A program made the position numbers and the translations under genes. Under the pieces are notes generated by a model. It did no database searches. It had not been told where the DNA came from and saw only the letters and a program-made list of their open reading frames with translations. 64,000 nucleotides of DNA from Tolypothrix sp. PCC 7910. Lineage in GTDB: Bacteria; Cyanobacteriota; Cyanobacteriia; Cyanobacteriales; Nostocaceae. The stretch lies in assembly GCF_011769525.1 (NCBI RefSeq), contig NZ_CP050440.1:7131501-7195500 (forward strand), read 5' to 3'. Within the stretch, counting starts at the first letter, position 1, and each line of letters begins with the position of its first letter. This document shows positions 19,601 to 29,450 of the stretch, piece by piece.

Positions 19601-22219
19601 CAATTAGCACTGAATTTACTAGATAAATTTTATGCCAAAGCATTTAAAGCTAAAATTTTGCTGGTGGTGAATGGTTTTATTAAACATTGGAAAAAGCATA
19701 CAGAAGAAACATTAGAACCTTTGTGGGACGGTTATTCTAGTGCTCTAGAAATGGGAGATTTAGAATATGCTGCTATTTGTGTATTCGTGAAATTCTCCTA
19801 TGCTTATTCCATCGGTAAGGACTTAGTACAATTAGAAGAACAGATACCAACTTACGGTGCGATCATCAGTCAACTTAATCAAAAAACTCCCCTGAGTTGG
19901 CACTATATATATTCGCAAGCTATTTTAAATTTCCGGGGTTATGCTAACGATCCATGTCGTTTAATTGGTGATGCTTACAACGAAGAAATAATGCTGCCGC
20001 AATATCAAGCCGCCAGCGATAGTACTACAATTTTCTGTGTATATTTTAATAAACTCATTCTTTCCTATCTCTTTGGCGATTACTCTCAAGCTGCGAAAAA
20101 TGCAGCTATAGCTCAACAATATTTAGATGGGGTAGTTGGGCTAATATCAAGTGTTATTTTTTGTTTTTATGATTCTCTTACACAGTTAGCCTTGTATCCT
20201 GATGTTGCTCATGGTGAGCAAGAAAGCATAATGGCGCGTGTGGCTGCTAATCAAGAGAAACTGCGAAAATGGGGTCATCATGCGCCCATGAATTATTTAC
20301 ACAAGTATGATTTGGTAGAAGCGGAACGCTATCGGGTACTTGGTCAAAATTTACAAGCAATGGATTACTATGAAAGCGCCATTGCTATTGCTAGAGAAAA
20401 TCAATATCTCAATGAAGAAGCTTTAACTAATGAATTAACAGCAAAATTTTATCTGCAATGGGGAAAGGAAAAAATTGCCTCAGTTTATATGACTGATGCT
20501 TACTATGCCTATGCTCGTTGGGGAGCAAAAGCTAAAATAGATGATTTAGAAAAACGCTATCCAGAATTACTTTCTCATATTTTCAAGCGTGAAAGAATCA
20601 GATTTAATTATAGTGAAAATCAACCTGCAACTTTTGTTGGTAAATCTTCATTAGCAGATAATACTATTCAAAATATCGTTTCTAGTAGTACTGATATTTC
20701 GGAAGCCCTTGATTTGGCAACAGTGATGAAAGCAGCCCACGCATTAGCCAGTGAAATAGAACTGGATAATTTGCTCTCAACTTTGATGCAAGTCATCATG
20801 GAAAATGCAGGTGCGGATAAATGTGCGTTGATTTTACTCAAAGATGAAAAACTCTTCCTAGAAGCTACTCGAATGGCGGGGAGAACAAAAACAGATACTA
20901 TCACTACTATTCGGCGATCGCTACCTGTAGAGTCAAGCCAAGATATTCCGATTACCATAATTAAATATGTGTATCGTACTTTAGAAAGCTTAGTCATTGA
21001 TGATGCTCATCTAACAAATTTACTCTCCTATGATCCCTATATTTATCAGCAACAACCTAAAAGCTTGTTATGCATTCCAATTATTAACCAAGGTAAAACT
21101 TTGGGAATTCTTTATCTCGAAAATAATCTGACTATCGGGGCTTTTAAAAGTGAACATATTGAGGTTTTAAAGCTACTCACCTCACAAGCAGCTATTTCTT
21201 GGGAAAAAGCCCAATTATATGCTGAATTATCTGAGAAGTCAGCAAAATTAAAATCAGCGAATCAACAATTAGAAGAGTATTCGCATAATTTGGAAATCAA
21301 AGTAGAAGAACGCACACAAGAATTAAAAAATTCCGAACTACGAGAGCGAGAAAAAGCAACTCAGCTAGAATCGACATTGCAAAAACTTTACTTGACCCAA
21401 TCTCAATTGATTCAAGCCGAAAAAATGTCTAGCTTGGGACAGCTAGTTGCTGGGATTGCTCATGAAATTAATAATCCGGTAAATTTCATCTATGGGAATC
21501 TTTTCCCAGCTAGTGAATATTTTCAATCTTTAATAGATTTGATTAATTTATACCAGAAAAACTATCCTCAGCCAACAGCAGACATTCAACAGAAAATTGC
21601 CAAAATTGAACTAGATTTTATAACCAAAGATTTGCAATTAATTTTAGAATCGATGAAAGTCGGTTCTGAGAGAATTCAGCAAATAGTTTTGTCTCTGCGT
21701 AATTTTTCTCGCTTAGATGAAGCCACTATCAAACCAGTAGATATTCATTCTGGTATTGATAGCACTTTGCTAATTTTACAACACAGGTTTAAAGCAAATG
21801 GTAAGTATCCAGAAATTCAATTAGTGAAAAATTATGGCTCATTACCTTTAGTTAATTGCTATGCTTCAAACCTAAATCAAGTGTTTATGAACCTGCTGAG
21901 TAATGCTGTAGATGCTTTAGAAGAAGCTGCTACCAACAAAGAATTTTTAGATAATCAACAACCTCAAATTATGATTACTACAGAGGTGAATAGTTCTCAT
22001 AAAGTAATTATTCGCATTGCTGACAATGGGCCAGGTATGAGTGAGGCGGTACTCAAAAAAATATTCGATCCGTTTTTTACGACTAAGCCTGTAGGTAGCG
22101 GTACAGGTTTGGGATTATCAATTAGCTATTCGATTATTGTCGAACAGCATCGAGGTCATTTAACCTGCAATTCAGCACCAGGGAAAGGTGCAGAGTTTGT
22201 GATTGAGATTCCGATGTAA
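16646..22219 (+). CDS. Ser/Thr protein kinase - AAA ATPase - GAF - histidine kinase
   Basis: This is a 1857-residue multidomain signalling protein. The N-terminal Hanks-type kinase (about 10-275) has [22 protein letters not shown] and LIDFSIAS, the last replacing DFG. An AAA-type predicted ATPase (about 310-620) has the P-loop GFSGIGKT and [16 protein letters not shown] long helical, TPR-like middle (about 630-1330) follows, then a GAF domain (about 1370-1520), a coiled coil, HisKA ([20 protein letters not shown], about 1600) and an HATPase ending [11 protein letters not shown]...[10 protein letters not shown]. The architecture is that of the dual-specificity HstK-like kinases known from Nostoc. 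The start is supported by AAGGAGAAAA eight bases upstream. The kinase DFG-to-DFS change leaves the metal-binding Asp in place. Confidence 0.93.
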   Translation: MLKLTGYDIHEESYSGSRTQVYRGIRKKDYKPVAIKFLRREYPNFYDLMQFRNQYTIAKNLNIAGIIKTYSLENYQNGYALVMEDFGGISLHQEMTKWKDGGMGRSSEGLREFFTIAMQIVTALEGLYQHGVIHKDIKPANILINPYTKEVKLIDFSIASLLPRETQNLTSPNVLEGTLAYLSPEQTGRINRGVDYRTDFYSLGVTFFELLTGQLPFNSSDPMELLHHHVAKHPPTVQSLNKNIPVVLSEIVVKLMAKNAEDRYQTAYGLRYDLEKCLSIWQAAGKIETFNLGQRDICDRLIIPEKLYGRQGEVETLLTAFDRVCEGAREMMLVAGFSGIGKTAVVNEVHKPIVRARGYFIKGKFDQFQRNIPFSAFVQAFRDLMGQILTESDAQLQQWKSNILSALGENAQVIIDVIPELERIIGKQQPVLELSGNAAQNRFNLLFQRFIQIFTTKEHPLVIFLDDLQWGDSASLKLMQLLMSATETSYLLLIGAYRDNEVSTAHPLILTLDAIRKANSIVNSIILNPLQSSDLNQMIVDTLNCPPLVALPFTKLVYQKTQGNPFFTNQFLKSLYEEDLISFNIHSGYWQCDIAQLKAKTLNDDVVEFMALQLQKLAKSTQDVLKLAACIGNYFDLATLAIVSQKSLAETALDLWSALQAGLIIPTTEVYKFFQDESVVMQQIASANNYEQLTVSYRFLHDRVQQAAYSLIPELQKKLTHLQIGKLLLDKTPKAVREERIFQIVNHLTLGLDLITDQTERYEFAQLNLTAGQKAKAATAYSAAVDYLTVGINMLAADSWQHQYNLTLKLYEEAAEAEFLNGNFEFTEILSEIVLQQAKTLLDQVKIYEVKIQATIAQNQLKPALNIGQQFLKLLSVELPEQPSQADIMQALQETHLLVVDKKVEDLINLPAMTDPSKLAAVKIMLSTATAAYVAVPELYILIVLQLVNLSVKYGNAHESTYIYAAYGLILCGLVGDIEAGFEFGQLALNLLDKFYAKAFKAKILLVVNGFIKHWKKHTEETLEPLWDGYSSALEMGDLEYAAICVFVKFSYAYSIGKDLVQLEEQIPTYGAIISQLNQKTPLSWHYIYSQAILNFRGYANDPCRLIGDAYNEEIMLPQYQAASDSTTIFCVYFNKLILSYLFGDYSQAAKNAAIAQQYLDGVVGLISSVIFCFYDSLTQLALYPDVAHGEQESIMARVAANQEKLRKWGHHAPMNYLHKYDLVEAERYRVLGQNLQAMDYYESAIAIARENQYLNEEALTNELTAKFYLQWGKEKIASVYMTDAYYAYARWGAKAKIDDLEKRYPELLSHIFKRERIRFNYSENQPATFVGKSSLADNTIQNIVSSSTDISEALDLATVMKAAHALASEIELDNLLSTLMQVIMENAGADKCALILLKDEKLFLEATRMAGRTKTDTITTIRRSLPVESSQDIPITIIKYVYRTLESLVIDDAHLTNLLSYDPYIYQQQPKSLLCIPIINQGKTLGILYLENNLTIGAFKSEHIEVLKLLTSQAAISWEKAQLYAELSEKSAKLKSANQQLEEYSHNLEIKVEERTQELKNSELREREKATQLESTLQKLYLTQSQLIQAEKMSSLGQLVAGIAHEINNPVNFIYGNLFPASEYFQSLIDLINLYQKNYPQPTADIQQKIAKIELDFITKDLQLILESMKVGSERIQQIVLSLRNFSRLDEATIKPVDIHSGIDSTLLILQHRFKANGKYPEIQLVKNYGSLPLVNCYASNLNQVFMNLLSNAVDALEEAATNKEFLDNQQPQIMITTEVNSSHKVIIRIADNGPGMSEAVLKKIFDPFFTTKPVGSGTGLGLSISYSIIVEQHRGHLTCNSAPGKGAEFVIEIPM

Positions 22220-22282
22220 TAGGGATGGGTAATTTGTCCTCCTTGTTTGCAATGAAATCAAGGAGAAAGCATGAAACTCTGA

Positions 22283-22882
22283 TTATAATGTTGCGACTAG
22301 TTCCTTGAGGCGATCGCGTCCATCTCGAAAAACCGACCAACCATCCCCGACTAATACTGTATCTACCTGAGTGAGATTTGCCAATCTCTGCACAGATGCT
22401 ACAGCTTGTTCACGATTCATTAGCTTTTCATCTGGCAATATTGTTAATGCACCTGCTTTGTGGGCGCGTACCAAATCCCCAGTAATTAAAGTCGTTTCCT
22501 CTAGCAATAGCGCCAGTTCACCGGGAGTTTTAGAACCTTGGAGTTCAATCACCTTTAATCCTGGGACTAATTCTTCACCATCACTCAGCCAGCGATCGCA
22601 ATTTATGGGAAAATTATCTTTTTCCGCTATGGGCCCAGCTATTTTAGCGTAGGTTTGATTGGCAATGTCCTTAGCTGACCTAGCATGATCAGAGTTAGTA
22701 AGTACAATCCAAGCTACATCACCTAGAGAATTCAGGTGATTCCAATCGTGATTGGATAAAGCTACCGGATCTATCAAGATATTGCCCTCTGGACGAATCC
22801 AGGCAATCCCATTAAAATCAATGTTTCTTGCGGGATTGAAAGTAGACCAACCATAGAGATCCGGGCGGTGCAGAGATTTCAT
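22283..22882 (-). CDS. Metallo-beta-lactamase-fold protein
   Basis: The 199-residue protein reads like a compact MBL-fold hydrolase: GNILIDPVALS (about 35), WIVLTNSDHARSA in place of the usual HxHxDH (about 60-72), and LELQGSKTPGELALLL and TLITGDLVRAHKAGAL (about 115-145). A C-terminal VLVGDGWSVF completes it. The histidine cluster is reduced, with only one His left in the DHARSA motif. Metal binding and catalysis may therefore be altered, and a binding role is possible. It converges on the giant kinase gene with 63 bases between the stops. Function unknown. Confidence 0.7.
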   Translation of the reverse strand: MKSLHRPDLYGWSTFNPARNIDFNGIAWIRPEGNILIDPVALSNHDWNHLNSLGDVAWIVLTNSDHARSAKDIANQTYAKIAGPIAEKDNFPINCDRWLSDGEELVPGLKVIELQGSKTPGELALLLEETTLITGDLVRAHKAGALTILPDEKLMNREQAVASVQRLANLTQVDTVLVGDGWSVFRDGRDRLKELVATL

Positions 22883-23365
22883 ATTTATTTTGGGTCAATA
22901 CCTTCAATAATTTAGTATCCGTAAATTTAGGATAGAAATCAAGTTAGGGACTTCCAGAAAATAAATTATCCCCTTTTCATAGTGGCAGATACTGCCTTCT
23001 CTGCTTCACGGACAGTTTGCTCAAGTCGGGAAACCCGCCCACGCAACTGTCCTCCTCTGCATACACAGCGTTCGCGTAGCGTCCCGCAGGGATGGAATAT
23101 TTTTTTATTTGGAAGTCCCTTAGTGGGAGTCAAGAGTCAAAACTTAGGTTTTTACGGAGATGCTTGTCATACACTAAAATTATTTTACAGTTTTAAATAG
23201 ATTTCAATTTTCTCATCTAAGTTTTTTAGATGCTGACTCAGAATCGCTAGAGGCAATATTAAATTACGAATAGTTAAGTCCTGAACTATTAGGATTTGGC
23301 AAGCAGGTTAATTGATACGATGTCTATTGACAAGCAGCGAAGTAGCTACCCATTGCACCTCATCC
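22883..23365. other. Intergenic region with a palindromic repeat; no gene seen
   Basis: No plausible coding sequence is present. Around 23067-23092 lies GCGTTCGCGTAGCGTCCCGC, a dispersed palindrome of the type found many times in Nostoc-like genomes. Confidence 0.55.
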
Positions 23366-24325
23366 CTACTGGCATTGTTGATACAACGATAATAAAGTAC
23401 ATTCCCAAACCAGACGCGGTTGGGCGTAGCAAAGTAGAGATTTCCGCGCTTTTTCTAGCTGTTTAATAATGCCTACGCGATACCATTTATGCCAGTAAAA
23501 TTGCTGAAGATAATCAACTAACCACAGTTGTGCTTCCGTATCTAAATCTTTATCAATGGTTTTAGCCAACTCTAAAGCCTGACGGTATGATGCAGGTGCT
23601 TTTTTTACGGCTTCGAGTAACTCAGGGGGAATAGCCTGTAGTTGCGCGTAAGATGCGATCGCACTTCCTGGGCTACCAGCTGCTATACTCAGCAATGCTT
23701 GATTTTGCAAAACTTCGCCATGTCCAGATTGAGTGAGTACTTTAGCTAAAGACTCTCCATCTAAGCGATAAAACGGAATACGCTGAGAGCGTGACACTAA
23801 TGTTGGTAACACAGCATCAGGTGTAGGTGCAATTAAAATTAATGTCGCCTTTCCTGGTTCTTCCAAGGTTTTCAACAAAGCATTGGCTGCTGCTTCGGCC
23901 ATTGTTTCCGCTTGTTCCAGCACCACGACATTTCTCGACGCTTCCAGGGACGGACGACCAAGAAACTCGGTAATTTGCCGAATTTGCTCTAACCTAATTA
24001 CAGGCGGTGCTTTACGCTTTACACCTTTTTCCGCTGCTTCTTTGGCTGTTAGCCTTTGACCTTGATATTGGTAAGTTGGCTCTACCCACAATACATCCGG
24101 GTGGTTACCTTGAAGCAAGCGATGATGTAAAGACCCACTTAATTTTGTCTCTACATCACTAGAAAATAGCAACTCAATAAAGCACCTTGCCGCTAAACTC
24201 CGTCCCACCCCATCCGGCCCCACAAATAGATAAGCCGGCGCAACGCGGTTTTGTTTTACAGCTTGAGTCAGTAACTCTATAGCTTGCTGCTGTCCTACCA
24301 GTGGTGCAAATGGATCATTTGTCAT
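23366..24325 (-). CDS. holB: DNA polymerase III, delta' subunit
   Basis: The 319-residue clamp-loader protein begins MTNDPFAPLVGQQQAIELL. It has a degenerate P-loop, FVGPDGVGRS (Arg in place of Lys, about 35), the DnaX-like segment ANALLKTLEEPGKATLILI (about 150-168) and a degenerate sensor SRSQRIPF. As in other delta' subunits, ATP hydrolysis is not expected. It works in the clamp-loading complex with tau/gamma and delta. The ATG is embedded in a tandem repeat, and an IS5-type element ends only 15 bases upstream. The ribosome site and promoter must therefore come from the repeat or the insertion end. tmk lies just beyond the insertion on the same strand. Confidence 0.92.
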   Translation of the reverse strand: MTNDPFAPLVGQQQAIELLTQAVKQNRVAPAYLFVGPDGVGRSLAARCFIELLFSSDVETKLSGSLHHRLLQGNHPDVLWVEPTYQYQGQRLTAKEAAEKGVKRKAPPVIRLEQIRQITEFLGRPSLEASRNVVVLEQAETMAEAAANALLKTLEEPGKATLILIAPTPDAVLPTLVSRSQRIPFYRLDGESLAKVLTQSGHGEVLQNQALLSIAAGSPGSAIASYAQLQAIPPELLEAVKKAPASYRQALELAKTIDKDLDTEAQLWLVDYLQQFYWHKWYRVGIIKQLEKARKSLLCYAQPRLVWECTLLSLYQQCQ

Positions 24326-24340
24326 TGGTCATTGGTCATT
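24320..24340. repeat. ATTGGTC tandem repeat, left half, split by the IS5-type insertion
   Basis: TCATTGGTCATTGGTCATT stops at the insertion sequence end, and the same ATTGGTC repeat resumes at 25490. The element inserted into this tract. Confidence 0.85.
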
Positions 24341-25489
24341 AGACACGTCCGGAATATGAATTGGGTACAAAAAAATGGTAGAAAGTAAAATTGACCCTCT
24401 ACCAAAATTTAATTAAATGATTAGTATATTTGATTATATACAAAAGTATCCACGAAGAGCAAAGCAACTTTTGGGGATTAGTTATGACCAATTTACTGAC
24501 CTTGTAAACTATGCTAAAAACAGTCATGAAGAAGAACAACTCAAATTGGAACAGAAGAAAGTTAGAATACATCGTCGTGGAGGTGGACGCAAAGAATTAT
24601 TATCCATCCCAGAACAAGTATGTTTGTGCTTGTTTTATCTGAGACAAATACCCACATTTGAAGTTTTAGGAATAATGTTTGGTATATCAAAAACTTTATC
24701 TAATGATACTTTTCATTACTGGAGAAAAATATTACGTAAGATTCTCCCTTCTAGTTTAATAGAGCAAGTAGAAAATAAAGAAGGAGATTTGCTCATTATA
24801 CAAGAAATATTAACGAATTTTAAGTTGCTAGTTGATAGCGTAGAACAGCCTATAGATAGACCATCTGACAACGAAGAACAGAAAAAGTTCTTTTCGGGAA
24901 AGAAAAAACAGCATACTATAAAAAACCAGATAGTTTCCTTGCCAGAGGGAAAAGATATTATTGATGTTACAGTAGGCTCTCCAGGGCCAACAGCAGACAT
25001 AAAATTATTTAGAGAGCAACAAACAAAATTTGATGAAAAACAAGAATTTACGGGAGATAAAGCGTATCAAGGTGGGAATAATATTACTACCCCTCATAAG
25101 AAGAAAAGAAAACAACAATTAAATGAACAACAAAAAGAAGAAAATAAAGCTCTATCAAGTAAGCGTATATTTGTTGAGCATTTAATACGTATTGTAAAAA
25201 TTTTCCAAGTGGCATCACAAAGATTTAGATTAAATGCTGATGTTTATAATGAAATAGTTTTGTTAGTTTGTGGTCTAGTAAGACTGCGAATTGGCACTTT
25301 CGTATTACCGAATAGCGCCATAAATTAGTATCAATTAAAAATTGTGTTTGCGTTAGGCAAGATTATGTATTTTTCTGCTCTAAACTATCAGTAACTATAT
25401 CAAACACTTATTGTTCCATTGCAACAGAATCTGCAAGGACTGGTCTCAAAGCCTTGTAAATATAGGCTTGCGAGTTTTCGGACGGGTCT
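24341..25489 (+). mobile_element. IS5-family (ISL2-like) insertion sequence, complete
   Basis: The left end AGACACGTCCGGAA (24341) and the right end, read inverted, AGACCCGTCCGAAA (ending 25489) are imperfect terminal repeats. ATT flanks both sides (24338-24340 and 25490-25492), a plausible 3-base target duplication. The 1149-base element encodes one intact transposase. It interrupts a tandem-repeat tract between tmk and holB. Confidence 0.82.
24417..25328 (+). CDS. IS5-family transposase
   Basis: The 303-residue single-frame transposase has an N-terminal helix-turn-helix region (about 20-110: SYDQFTDLVNYA, PTFEVLGIMFGIS). The DDE catalytic domain follows, with the first Asp in LLVDSVEQPI (about 140), the second in FTGDKAYQGG (about 218) and the Glu in RIFVEHLIRIVKIF (about 255). 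Length and motif spacing match IS5/ISL2-group enzymes of cyanobacteria. All three catalytic residues are present, so it is probably functional. Confidence 0.88.
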   Translation: MISIFDYIQKYPRRAKQLLGISYDQFTDLVNYAKNSHEEEQLKLEQKKVRIHRRGGGRKELLSIPEQVCLCLFYLRQIPTFEVLGIMFGISKTLSNDTFHYWRKILRKILPSSLIEQVENKEGDLLIIQEILTNFKLLVDSVEQPIDRPSDNEEQKKFFSGKKKQHTIKNQIVSLPEGKDIIDVTVGSPGPTADIKLFREQQTKFDEKQEFTGDKAYQGGNNITTPHKKKRKQQLNEQQKEENKALSSKRIFVEHLIRIVKIFQVASQRFRLNADVYNEIVLLVCGLVRLRIGTFVLPNSAIN

Positions 25490-25618
25490 ATTGGTCATTG
25501 GTCATTGGTCATTTGTCATTGGTCATTTGTCATTGGTAATAGGAATTTCTCCCCTTGTCTCCCTCATCGCCCTCATCTCCCTCATCTTCCCCAGTCCCCA
25601 ATCCCCAATCCCCAATCC
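25490..25618. repeat. Tandem repeat tract after the IS5-type insertion
   Basis: (ATTGGTC/ATTTGTC)n is followed by CCCTCAT and CCCCAAT units up to the tmk stop. The short frame crossing it has no protein character. Confidence 0.85.
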
Positions 25619-26278
25619 CTACTCCCACGATAGGCGATGTCTGGCGACAAGTCGCTCCGCGTCTACGCGCAAAACTTGTTGAATTGTTTGATGTACAATT
25701 TCCTTACTCAAAGTGCCATCGATGCGAATAATTCTTTCGGGATAAGCTGCGGCTAATGCTGCATATCCTTGCTGTACTCGTTGATGAAAGGCGATAGTTT
25801 CTTGTTCAATTCTATCTAAAGCTTCTTCACCACCACGTTTGCGTGACAGACCAATTTCGACATCAACATCTAACCATATAGTTAAGTCGCTGAGTAATCC
25901 CCCAGTAGCAATATAATTCAATTGCTCAATTAAACTCATATTTAAACGCCGACCATAACCTTGATAGGCAATGGTAGATTCAATATAGCGATCGCATAAA
26001 ATATATTTCCCTTGTGCTAAATGCGGTTTCAGTTCTTGTTCTACGTGTTGCGCTCTATCTGCTGCATATAATAATAGTTCTGTGACCTCTGCAATGGGTT
26101 TATTATCTGCTTTTTCTAGCAACAAGCGGCGCAGATCTAAACCTAATTCTGTTCCCCCTGGTTCTCGTGTAATTACTACAGAAACACCGAGGCTTTGCAA
26201 CCACTCTTGACAAAGCTGCATTTGGCTAGTTTTACCGCAGCCTTCTACCCCTTCAAATACAATTAATTTGCCTTTCAT
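25619..26278 (-). CDS. tmk: Thymidylate kinase
   Basis: The 219-residue protein has the P-loop FEGVEGCGKTSQ (about 8-19), the TREPGGTELG substrate loop (about 38-47), CDRYIESTIAYQGYGR (about 97-112) and the lid RKRGGEEALDRIE. It phosphorylates dTMP to dTDP with ATP for DNA synthesis. The gene is complete and reads toward holB; the two would be neighbours without the 1.15-kb insertion and repeat tract. The C-terminus (LVARHRLSWE) ends at the edge of the repeat tract. Confidence 0.95.
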   Translation of the reverse strand: MKGKLIVFEGVEGCGKTSQMQLCQEWLQSLGVSVVITREPGGTELGLDLRRLLLEKADNKPIAEVTELLLYAADRAQHVEQELKPHLAQGKYILCDRYIESTIAYQGYGRRLNMSLIEQLNYIATGGLLSDLTIWLDVDVEIGLSRKRGGEEALDRIEQETIAFHQRVQQGYAALAAAYPERIIRIDGTLSKEIVHQTIQQVLRVDAERLVARHRLSWE

Positions 26279-26407
26279 CCTTTGTTGATTTTGATACTAC
26301 TTATTTTTCAGATCTTGCTTTATTAAGCTACCAGGTATGTTGATCGCTATTACAGACTGGGAACTCTAAATAGTGAGGGTGAAAGAAGTTTCTTCATACC
26401 GCTACTT

Positions 26408-29206
26408 ATGTCCTATTTTGATACTGCAACTTTGCATAAATTACCATTTCGTGGTTTAACAAAAAGCTTAAGTTCTTTGGAAACTTGGGCTTTTGGGCTG
26501 ACTTCCCACCTCGCTTGGACATCAGTAGTTCCAGCTGTTCATGCTGCTTTGGGAACTCAAGCCATTTTTGTGTGGGTTCCCGCTGTGTTTGTGGGGATGC
26601 TGCTGAATTATCAAATGAAACATCTAGGTAGAAATTTACTGGATGTAGCTGGAGGAACTCCTAACTATACCACTCATCTGTGGCAACGCTATCCATTGAT
26701 TGGTCGCTATGCAGCAATTGGATATCTTTTAGGTTGGCTTTCGTTTTTATCAGTTAATGCTGTTGTGTTGACAGATATCATTAAAGTTAATCTTGACTCA
26801 TTAAGTATTACCTGTCCTGAAGCATTTCTCAGAATTAGTTTTATCTTATTGCCTTTTATTGTTGCCTTTAGTGGTACCAGAGCTTTAAGTATTCTACATT
26901 TATTTTTTGCTATTCCCGCTTTTATTTTATTATTTACTTTCTGTCTCCAAGGTTTAGGATTTTTAGCCTTTTCTAGTCATAGTCCAGGATTTTTTCCTCA
27001 CCAATGGGTAAGTTTTAATTTTATTGACTTTGCAAAATGGTTTTATTTTGTTAGCTATACAGTTTACAGTTGTGAAACTGCGACATCCTTTGTAGCTGAT
27101 AGCCGTGAGCCGAATCAAACTCTCAACTTTCTCGACATAGCTGCTTGGTTAATGATACCTGTATTTGTTGGTGGTTCTTGGGTAATTATGCGTTTAGCAA
27201 CTGCGCCAGATTTAGCTGACAATGCTTTTTTAAATTTTGTTGCTGCTTCTACACCATTTTGGGGAAATTTTGCCCCAATAATTGCTACTTTTTTACTAGC
27301 AGGTTCTTGTTTATTAGGTTCTGCAACAACTGTTTCTAATGCTCCTCGGATCATCTATCAGTTAGCTGTAGATAAACACCTCGCACCAGTATTTTCTGTA
27401 GTATCCAATCGCGGAGTCTTTGGTTCATCTTTAGCTCTCAGCTTGATTATCGGCCTGATTTATTTTATTTGGGGAAATGTTGCTCACATTGTTGCAGCAG
27501 CAAATTGTGCCTGGTTTATATCTTTCATGGTGCTGCATTTGGGTTTATGGCAACAACGGTCTAAGTTAGATGTGGTAATGCCACGCCTGACTTTAGGTAT
27601 ATTTTTAATAGAGATAGTAATCTTATTAGTAGGAGCCTATGCTTGGGGTTGGCAAGATTTATTAATCGGATTTTTAGCACCTTTTGGGGTAATAGTAATT
27701 GATGCATTAGTGCGGTATCTTCCTATTAATATTTTTAAGAGTAGTTGGTGGTTAAAACTTTATCAATCACAACGCCCAAAACAATTTCAAGACTCAGTAA
27801 TGCTACAAGTGAGCATCTTGATTTTTTTGTTGTGCATTGCTGTTTTAGTTGGCAGCGTATTTGGTTGGCGATTGAATAAAGTTACTACTACTAATTTTGG
27901 CAATTTGCTTGTAGTATTGCTGATGACAGTCGCATTTGTTGGAGTAGCAATCGCCTGTTGGACTAGTTTACCTCAAGTAGTAGCGATCGCAGAAGCGCGA
28001 GAGTCGGCAGAACATCTATTTACTGTTGCTCAAGATGCCATTCTCGTTACAGATGAACAAGGTATTATTCGCCAAGCAAACCCTGCAACAGAATTATTAT
28101 TTAATATTAATCCTTCCTATTTACTAGGCAATCACCTCAATAAATGGTTACCCCAATTAGGTACTAATCCACAGCAATGGGTAAAGCGCAGCGAGCAAAC
28201 TTTTACCCACAATACCAAGAGTAAAATTTTAGAAGTTGCGATTTCCGATCGTCCACATCAATATTTTCAAGAATATGTCGTCATTCTCCACGACATTACT
28301 CAGCGTAAACAAGCAGAAGAGATATTAAGAAATTCCGAATCACAATTAAAGGAAGAAGCCAAGCAATTAGCTACCCAACTGATCCAAAGCGAAAAGATGT
28401 CTAGCTTAGGACAGTTAGTTGCTGGAGTCGCACATGAAATTAATAATCCAGTTAATTTTATCTCTGGTAATCTTACCCCTGCTAATCAATATCTCCAAGA
28501 TTTGCTGAAATTACTGGAACTTTACCAACAGCATTATCCTAACCCCATATCAGAAATTCAAACTCATGCAGAAGTTATTGATATAGATTTTATCATTGCA
28601 GATTTACCAAGATTACTAACTTCTATGACAGTTGGCGCTGAGAGAATTAAAGCAATTGTTCTCTCTCTGCGAAACTTTTCTCGCTTAGATGAAGCAGAAA
28701 TGAAAGCAGTAAATATTCATGAAGGTATCGATAGTACTTTAATGATTCTCGCACATCGCCTCAAAGCTCATGAAAAACGTCCAGAAATAGCAGTTATTAA
28801 AGAATATGGCAATCTGCCGTTTGTAGAATGCTATCCAGGACAACTGAATCAAGTATTTATGAATATTTTGGCTAATGCTATTGATGCTTTAGAAGAGACA
28901 TTTGCCAACTTCCAACAAACTCAAAACTTGCAAATTTGCATTACAACCTTATTGTCTACACATCAACAGGTTTTAATTCAGATTAGCGATAACGGTACGG
29001 GAATTCCTGAAAATGTACAGCAGCGATTATTTGAACCTTTCTATACTACCAAGCCGATTGGTAAAGGTACGGGATTGGGTTTATCTATTAGCTACAAAAT
29101 TATTCATGAAAAACATCATGGCAAATTATACTGTAGCTCTACTATTGGTAAAGGCACAGAATTTACAATTAAAATTCCTCTGCATCAACAGCAGATCAAG
29201 AAATAA
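26408..29206 (+). CDS. Permease-like sensor histidine kinase
   Basis: The 932-residue protein has about 12 hydrophobic helices in residues 1-500, resembling a cytosine/purine (NCS1) or APC-type permease (for example SLETWAFGLTSHLAWTSVVPA and SGTRALSILHLFFAIPAF). A PAS domain follows (about 534-640, AQDAILVTDEQGIIRQANPATE), then a coiled coil, HisKA ([20 protein letters not shown], about 670) and an HATPase ending [11 protein letters not shown]...GTEFTIKIPL. A transporter fold fused to a kinase recalls CbrA-type sensors, so the permease part may sense or import its ligand. No response regulator is adjacent. The kinase half closely resembles those at 16646-22219 and 45507-46895. Confidence 0.88.
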   Translation: MSYFDTATLHKLPFRGLTKSLSSLETWAFGLTSHLAWTSVVPAVHAALGTQAIFVWVPAVFVGMLLNYQMKHLGRNLLDVAGGTPNYTTHLWQRYPLIGRYAAIGYLLGWLSFLSVNAVVLTDIIKVNLDSLSITCPEAFLRISFILLPFIVAFSGTRALSILHLFFAIPAFILLFTFCLQGLGFLAFSSHSPGFFPHQWVSFNFIDFAKWFYFVSYTVYSCETATSFVADSREPNQTLNFLDIAAWLMIPVFVGGSWVIMRLATAPDLADNAFLNFVAASTPFWGNFAPIIATFLLAGSCLLGSATTVSNAPRIIYQLAVDKHLAPVFSVVSNRGVFGSSLALSLIIGLIYFIWGNVAHIVAAANCAWFISFMVLHLGLWQQRSKLDVVMPRLTLGIFLIEIVILLVGAYAWGWQDLLIGFLAPFGVIVIDALVRYLPINIFKSSWWLKLYQSQRPKQFQDSVMLQVSILIFLLCIAVLVGSVFGWRLNKVTTTNFGNLLVVLLMTVAFVGVAIACWTSLPQVVAIAEARESAEHLFTVAQDAILVTDEQGIIRQANPATELLFNINPSYLLGNHLNKWLPQLGTNPQQWVKRSEQTFTHNTKSKILEVAISDRPHQYFQEYVVILHDITQRKQAEEILRNSESQLKEEAKQLATQLIQSEKMSSLGQLVAGVAHEINNPVNFISGNLTPANQYLQDLLKLLELYQQHYPNPISEIQTHAEVIDIDFIIADLPRLLTSMTVGAERIKAIVLSLRNFSRLDEAEMKAVNIHEGIDSTLMILAHRLKAHEKRPEIAVIKEYGNLPFVECYPGQLNQVFMNILANAIDALEETFANFQQTQNLQICITTLLSTHQQVLIQISDNGTGIPENVQQRLFEPFYTTKPIGKGTGLGLSISYKIIHEKHHGKLYCSSTIGKGTEFTIKIPLHQQQIKK

Positions 29207-29256
29207 TATCGCCTCACGTATCAAAATAATCTTGCCAATTTTCTTGCAGTGCGTAG

Positions 29257-29283
29257 GGTGCATTAGCGATAGCGTAACGCACC
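29257..29283. repeat. Dispersed palindrome (GGTGC..TAGCGATAGCGTA..GCACC)
   Basis: A 27-base near-palindrome with the core TTAGCGATAGCGTAACGCA, repeated with small changes at 33030-33056. It is a REP-like dispersed element located between convergent genes. Confidence 0.75.
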
Positions 29284-29450
29284 GTGAATTGTTAATAGTA
29301 GGCGACAACACACTCTACACAATACTATTCGGTTAAGCGTTTTGAACCCAAAATTGGTTTTGGGGAAAAGGTTAAAGGTTAAGGGTTAAAGGTTTTTTCT
29401 TTCCCTTTTCCCATTCTCCTTTTTCCCATTAACCGACAAGTGTTGACACC

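Noticed and set aside
25490-25618. Regularly spaced repeats after the IS5-type element, CRISPR-like at first sight
   Set aside because: The units are 7 bases and contiguous, without unique spacers; this is a tandem repeat tract.
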